Below, one piece after another: positions 6,478-8,773 of a stretch of 8,773 nucleotides of DNA. The stretch's first letter is position 1. Every line of letters begins with the position of its first letter. A program made the position numbers and the translations under genes. This stretch comes from Gammaproteobacteria bacterium (GTDB lineage Bacteria > Pseudomonadota > Gammaproteobacteria > Steroidobacterales > Steroidobacteraceae). The stretch spans positions 1 to 8,773 of the forward strand of contig JASHYG010000228.1 of assembly GCA_030043215.1 (NCBI GenBank). Reading direction: 5' to 3'. The notes under the pieces were generated by a model, which worked only from the letters and a program-made list of their open reading frames with translations, was not told the DNA's origin and did no database searches.

Positions 6478-7421
6478 GCGGCCTCGGTAAGACGCCTGCG
6501 CACGAGGGCACCGCGGACGATGGTCCGCTCGCGCCGCATTTCCGTGCGGGGTTCGCGGCGCTCGTCGGCCGCCCGAACGTCGGCAAGTCCACCTTGCTCA
6601 ACGCGCTGATCGGAGAGAAATTGAGCATCGTGACGCCCCGGCCGCAAACGACGCGCCATCGAGTGCTCGGCGTGCTCAACTCGGAGCAGGCGCAGATCGC
6701 ATTCGTCGATACGCCGGGGCTGCATCGCGGCGCCCGCCGTGCGCTCAATCGCGCCATGAACCGGACGGCGGCCGCGGCGCTGCACGATGCGGATCTCGCC
6801 GTGCTGGTGCTCGAGGCAGCGAAGTGGACGACCGAGGACGAGCTGGCGCTGCAACGAATCCGCGACAGCGGCCGGCCCGCCGTCGCGGCCGTCAACAAGA
6901 TCGACCGCGTCCGCCCCCGCGAGAAGCTCTTGCCGTTTCTCGCCGAGCTCGGCGGCCGGCACGCCTTTGCGGAGCTGGTGCCCGTCTCGGGCCTGAGGAG
7001 GGACAACCTCGAGTCCCTGATCGCGGCCATCGGGCGCATGCTGCCCGAATCCCCGCGGCTGTTTCCGCTGGAGCAGCGCACCGATCGGGATGCCCGCTTC
7101 CGGATCGCGGAGACCATACGCGAGAAGCTCACGCTCGAGCTACAGCAGGAGCTGCCCTACGGGATCGCCGTGGAGATCGAGCGCGCGGTGGAGGAGGACG
7201 GACAGCTGATCGTCGATGCGGCCATCTGGGTGGACCGGGCCGGACAGAAGCCGATCGTGATCGGCGCCCGCGGTGAGCGGCTGAAGCGCGTCGGCCGCTC
7301 TGCGCGGCTCGAGCTCAACCGCGCGCTCGACCGCCGATTGCATCTCACCTTGTGGGTGAAAGTGCGGGAAGGCTGGGCGGACAACGCGCGCGCCCTCGAG
7401 CAGCTGGGCCTCGATACATGA
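6474..7421 (+). CDS. era: GTPase Era, 30S ribosome assembly
   Basis: This is a 315-residue Ras-like GTPase with a KH domain (301 in E. coli). It binds the 3' end of 16S rRNA and aids small-subunit maturation. G motifs are GRPNVGKST (32-40), the PQTTRH effector segment (57-62), DTPG (79-82), NKID (141-144) and VSGL (171-174). The linker holds [11 protein letters not shown] (209-219) and [10 protein letters not shown] (227-236). The KH domain follows, with [20 protein letters not shown] at 262-281. The start is the GTG at 6474, overlapping the rnc stop by four bases. It adds an unconserved N-terminal stretch of about 24 residues before [13 protein letters not shown], a little longer than in E. 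coli. The frame is open further upstream to 5802, but that stretch is rnc out of frame. The gene ends in an ATGA overlap with recO. The rnc-era-recO order is classical, and the rnc/era pair links rRNA processing with subunit assembly. Confidence 0.97.
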   Translation: MSGLGKTPAHEGTADDGPLAPHFRAGFAALVGRPNVGKSTLLNALIGEKLSIVTPRPQTTRHRVLGVLNSEQAQIAFVDTPGLHRGARRALNRAMNRTAAAALHDADLAVLVLEAAKWTTEDELALQRIRDSGRPAVAAVNKIDRVRPREKLLPFLAELGGRHAFAELVPVSGLRRDNLESLIAAIGRMLPESPRLFPLEQRTDRDARFRIAETIREKLTLELQQELPYGIAVEIERAVEEDGQLIVDAAIWVDRAGQKPIVIGARGERLKRVGRSARLELNRALDRRLHLTLWVKVREGWADNARALEQLGLDT

Positions 7422-8134
7422 GCAGCGATCCTCGGCGCACGCACCTTGCTCCCGGCTACATCCTGCACCACGTGCCATACCGGGACACGAGCCGCATTCT
7501 CGAGGTGCTGACGCGCGAGCACGGGCGGCTGTCGCTGTTCGCGCGCGGCGTGCGCGGACCCAAGGCGAAGCTTGCCCCGCTCCTGCAGCCCTTCCGGCTG
7601 CTGCTGCTCTCCTGGAGCGGGCGCGGGGAGGCGCCGCAGCTCATCGGCGCCGAGCCGGGGGATGGCGGCGACGCGCTGCCGCCCGCGCATCTCATGGCGT
7701 GCTTCTATCTCAACGAGCTGGTGCTGAGGCTCACCTCGCGCCACGATCCCCATCCCGCGCTCTTCGACTCGTACCACGGGGCGCTCGAGGATTTGAAGCG
7801 CGGCGGCGCGCTCGAGCCGGCCCTGAGGATCTTCGAGAAGCGCCTGCTCGAGGGGATCGGCTACGGCCTCGATCTGGCCGCGGAGTCGCGGACGGGGCAC
7901 CCCCTCGCGACCGAGGCGTACTACCAGTTCCGCCCGGCTCAGGGTCTCGTGGAAGCCTCCCCCGACGCCCCTGGAGCGCTCGCCGGCCGCTCGCTGCTGA
8001 GCCTTGCGCAGGAGCGCTTCACGAGCCAGGCGGAGCTCGACGATGTCCGCAAGCTCCTCCGGTCCGCGATCGCGCATTGCCTGGAAGGCCGCGAGCTCCT
8101 CACACGCGCGGTCGCGCGGTCGATGCGCAAATGA
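7418..8134 (+). CDS. recO: DNA repair protein RecO
   Basis: This is a 238-residue protein (242 in E. coli). RecO anneals single strands and works with RecR to load RecA onto SSB-coated gaps. The N-terminal OB fold (about 10-85) reads [20 protein letters not shown], then [36 protein letters not shown], close to the pattern of the E. coli protein. The helical C-terminal domain includes [11 protein letters not shown], a common RecO motif, and [15 protein letters not shown]. The zinc-binding cysteine cluster of RecO from Gram-positive and thermophilic bacteria is missing; only isolated cysteines are present, as I expect for gammaproteobacterial RecO. The start at 7418 overlaps the era stop (ATGA) and matches the family N-terminus; the frame is open back to 7352, but that would add unconserved residues inside era. 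The end overlaps pdxJ as ATGA. Confidence 0.96.
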   Translation: MSSDPRRTHLAPGYILHHVPYRDTSRILEVLTREHGRLSLFARGVRGPKAKLAPLLQPFRLLLLSWSGRGEAPQLIGAEPGDGGDALPPAHLMACFYLNELVLRLTSRHDPHPALFDSYHGALEDLKRGGALEPALRIFEKRLLEGIGYGLDLAAESRTGHPLATEAYYQFRPAQGLVEASPDAPGALAGRSLLSLAQERFTSQAELDDVRKLLRSAIAHCLEGRELLTRAVARSMRK

Positions 8135-8773
8135 TCGCTCTCGGCCTCAACATCGATCACGTCGCGACGCTCCGCCAGGCCCGCCGGTCTCGCTTTCCGG
8201 ACCCCGTGCACGCGGCGCTCCGCGCGGAGACGGCCGGCGCGGATAACATCACGCTGCACCTGCGGGAGGATCGGCGGCACATCCAGCTCGAGGATGTCCG
8301 CGCCTTGAAGGAGCGGCTGCAGACGCGCATGAACCTCGAGATGGCCGTCACCGATGAGATGCTCGAGATCGCGCGCGAGGTGCGTCCCGCGGACTGCTGC
8401 CTCGTTCCGGAGCGGCGCGCGGAGCTCACGACGGAAGGGGGTCTCGACGCCGCCGGGCAGGGGCCGCGGCTGCAGGAGGCGGTCGCTCTGCTCGCGGCCG
8501 GGGGCATCCGCGTGGCGCTGTTCATCGATCCCGATCCGCGCCAGATCGAGGCCGCCGCGCACATCGGAGCGCCCGTCGTCGAGCTGCACACCGGGGCCTA
8601 CGCCGAGGCGGCCGGCGCGCGCCGCGCGACGGAGCTCGAGCGGCTGCGCAGCGGCGCGAGGATCGCCGCGCAGGTCGGCCTGGAGGTGCATGCGGGCCAC
8701 GGCCTCGACTATCAGAATGTGCAGCCGGTCGCCGCGATAGAGCCGATCGTGGAGCTCAACATCGGCCATGCGA
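8131..8773 (+). CDS. pdxJ: Pyridoxine 5'-phosphate synthase PdxJ, 3'-truncated
   Basis: PdxJ condenses 3-amino-1-hydroxyacetone 1-phosphate with 1-deoxyxylulose 5-phosphate to form pyridoxine 5'-phosphate, the ring-closing step of the DXP-dependent vitamin B6 pathway. The window holds 214 complete codons of a protein normally about 240-250 long, so roughly 30 C-terminal residues are missing. The N-terminus [27 protein letters not shown] (43-51), [11 protein letters not shown] (67-77), [18 protein letters not shown] (89-106), ELHTGAYA (151-158), HAGHGL (187-192) and ELNIGHA (208-214) are all family signatures. H43, R45, H50, E70, E151 and H190 fall where the E. coli substrate-binding and catalytic residues do. 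The TIM-barrel frame is uninterrupted to the window end. The ATG at 8131 overlaps the recO stop, and the recO-pdxJ pairing matches E. coli and Pseudomonas; acpS often follows, but lies beyond the window. Confidence 0.97.
   Translation, partial: MIALGLNIDHVATLRQARRSRFPDPVHAALRAETAGADNITLHLREDRRHIQLEDVRALKERLQTRMNLEMAVTDEMLEIAREVRPADCCLVPERRAELTTEGGLDAAGQGPRLQEAVALLAAGGIRVALFIDPDPRQIEAAAHIGAPVVELHTGAYAEAAGARRATELERLRSGARIAAQVGLEVHAGHGLDYQNVQPVAAIEPIVELNIGHA

Noticed and set aside
8354..8740. A 128-codon plus-strand open frame at the window end
   Set aside because: It is an alternate frame of pdxJ, whose own frame runs uninterrupted to the end with all family motifs.
1..8773. A new defence, mobile or biosynthetic system
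   Set aside because: All ten genes belong to known, mostly housekeeping families in a conserved order. No repeat array, integrase, transposase or unassigned gene block is present.

Overview
The window is a gene-dense, entirely plus-strand stretch of a G+C-rich (about two thirds by eye) bacterial chromosome. It carries ten genes, the first and last of them cut by the window edges. The gene set and order (sigma-E operon, then lepA-lepB-DUF4845-rnc-era-recO-pdxJ) match the arrangement known from Pseudomonas and other Gammaproteobacteria. Together with the base composition, this suggests a GC-rich gammaproteobacterium, perhaps near the Xanthomonadales, Steroidobacterales or Nevskiales. That placement is inference from gene content and protein resemblance, not from a search.

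Region 1 (1-2403) is an envelope-stress module. It holds the 3' part of rpoE (sigma-E), rseA (membrane anti-sigma factor), rseB (periplasmic regulator of RseA) and a small glutaredoxin-like gene. RseA holds sigma-E at the inner membrane. RseB protects RseA from proteolysis until misfolded outer-membrane proteins or off-pathway LPS signal stress. The mucC/rseC and mucD/degP genes that sit between mucB and lepA in Pseudomonas are absent here, and only the 83-residue glutaredoxin-like protein fills that interval.

Region 2 (2404-2467) is the only clear intergenic gap besides the two short spacers around lepB. It contains a locally AT-rich patch with a possible -10 element and an exact 10-bp direct repeat.

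Region 3 (2468-8773) is a housekeeping string: lepA (EF4, translation), lepB (signal peptidase I), a small membrane protein with DUF4845, rnc (RNase III), era (ribosome-assembly GTPase), recO (recombinational repair) and pdxJ (vitamin B6 synthesis, truncated). Four junctions overlap by four bases (rpoE/rseA, rnc/era, era/recO, recO/pdxJ), which suggests translational coupling. I saw no intrinsic terminator, so the whole window could be transcribed as one or two long units.

I see no tRNA or rRNA gene, CRISPR array, insertion sequence, attachment site or phage gene, and no gene-free stretch over 300 bases. I did not find an undescribed multi-gene system. The most unusual feature is an apparently duplicated transmembrane hairpin at the N-terminus of LepB. 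The next most notable are the missing mucC/mucD genes and a possible Shine-Dalgarno-masking hairpin ahead of the DUF4845 gene.
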